A DNA stretch of 23,430 nt. Source: H111-94 sp034436045. GTDB taxonomy: Bacteria > Chloroflexota > Ktedonobacteria > Ktedonobacterales > Ktedonobacteraceae. Both the position numbers and the translations under genes were made by a program. The notes beneath the pieces are model-generated. The model did not search any database and was not told the DNA's origin. It was given only the letters and a program-made list of their open reading frames with translations. Location: assembly GCA_034436045.1 (NCBI GenBank), contig DAOTVZ010000102.1, forward strand, positions 1 to 23,430, written 5' to 3'. This document shows positions 23,192-23,430 of this stretch, piece by piece. Positions within the stretch are counted from its first letter, which is position 1, and each line of letters starts with the position of its first letter.

Positions 23192-23430
23192 TTACACCCC
23201 CGGTTGTGGATAGCAGGAGGTGGTGAGGGCAGCGGTTTTTTGTGTGCTGGGCGGCGAGAAGGACATATCCTCAGTCATGATACCGTCGAAGTGCATGCCC
23301 ATCGTCTGAAGGCTGGAGCAGTCGCCGGGTGTGGGCAGGATGGTCAGGTCGAGATCAGGAAATGTACCGGCCTGGCGCTGCACCAATAGACGGTAAGGGG
23401 TATGCCCGCTGGGGGGAACATACCAGGAGA
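23192..23430 (-). CDS. C-terminal end of a possible DUF4012 protein, runs off the right edge
   Basis: The last 79 codons of a minus-strand gene are present; the frame is open to the window edge. The segment 'WYVPPSGHTPYRLLVQRQAG' followed by 'DLDLTILP' resembles the C-terminal beta-rich end of DUF4012 proteins, secreted or membrane-anchored proteins of Chloroflexota and Actinobacteria with unknown function, often near polysaccharide genes. The tail after that is Ser/Thr/Pro-rich and ends in 'YPQPGV'. No start is visible. That the gene is real is supported by the uninterrupted frame and sensible composition; the family name is tentative because only the end is seen. Confidence 0.6.
   Translation of the reverse strand, partial: SWYVPPSGHTPYRLLVQRQAGTFPDLDLTILPTPGDCSSLQTMGMHFDGIMTEDMSFSPPSTQKTAALTTSCYPQPGV

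Noticed and set aside
1..23430. CRISPR arrays, tRNA genes, prophage or insertion sequences
   Set aside because: No regularly spaced direct repeats, no cloverleaf with a T-loop GGTTCxAxxCC, and no transposase or phage structural genes were seen.

Overview
The window looks like a stretch of chromosome from a member of the Chloroflexota, most likely class Ktedonobacteria. This is inferred from gene content and style, not from a database search. The clues are an Rpn-type PD-(D/E)xK protein with the 'YDRALKSLMEDHAAEIIPQ' opening, a KGG stress protein, a membrane-anchored Ser/Thr kinase, a large GAF histidine kinase, a class II photolyase, and short palindromic repeats with 'aggggcgat/cggtcgcc' cores between genes. 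I see no tRNA or rRNA gene, no CRISPR array and no transposase.

Layout. 1-631 (-): 5' part of a murJ lipid II flippase gene. 1069-2049 (+): membrane-anchored M23 endopeptidase. 2104-2198: large inverted repeat. 2291-2500 (-): KGG stress protein with its own terminator. 2895-3293 (-): stand-alone response-regulator receiver, also with a terminator. 3678-5543 (+): alpha-solenoid (HEAT-like) protein behind two good tandem promoters. 5773-7269 (+): tail-anchored Ser/Thr kinase. 7262-7331: perfect 34-bp inverted repeat acting as a two-way terminator. 7341-9116 (-): CocE/NonD hydrolase. 9402-10294 (+): Rpn-like nuclease whose first codons are in another frame. 10373-11425 (-) and 11663-13699 (+): a divergent pair, a DUF1611 (DgcN-like) protein and a double nitrilase-fold protein. 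13823-16858 (+): polytopic GAF-GAF histidine kinase whose 3' end overlaps a convergent 60-residue zinc-type protein (16848-17030, -). 17390-17648: a probable structured non-coding RNA with its own terminator. 17738-19144 (+): class II CPD photolyase. 19220-22861 (-): a 1213-residue fusion of a caspase-like CHAT domain with a ClpA/ClpC-type double AAA+ unfoldase. 23192-23430 (-): 3' end of a possible DUF4012 protein.

Most genes are single transcription units separated by hairpins; there is little operon structure. Broad themes are cell wall (MurJ, M23), signalling (receiver, kinase, histidine kinase) and stress/repair (KGG, photolyase, Clp fusion).

The item most worth following is the CHAT-Clp fusion: the CHAT fold is clear, but the two positions expected to hold the catalytic His and Cys carry Pro231 and Tyr274. 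It therefore looks like a pseudo-caspase module placed in front of a complete Clp N domain and two intact ATPase modules. Second is the 185-nt element at 17390-17574, closed by a perfect 14-bp helix, with a -10 box just before it and a strong terminator after it; it resembles a 6S-type rod.
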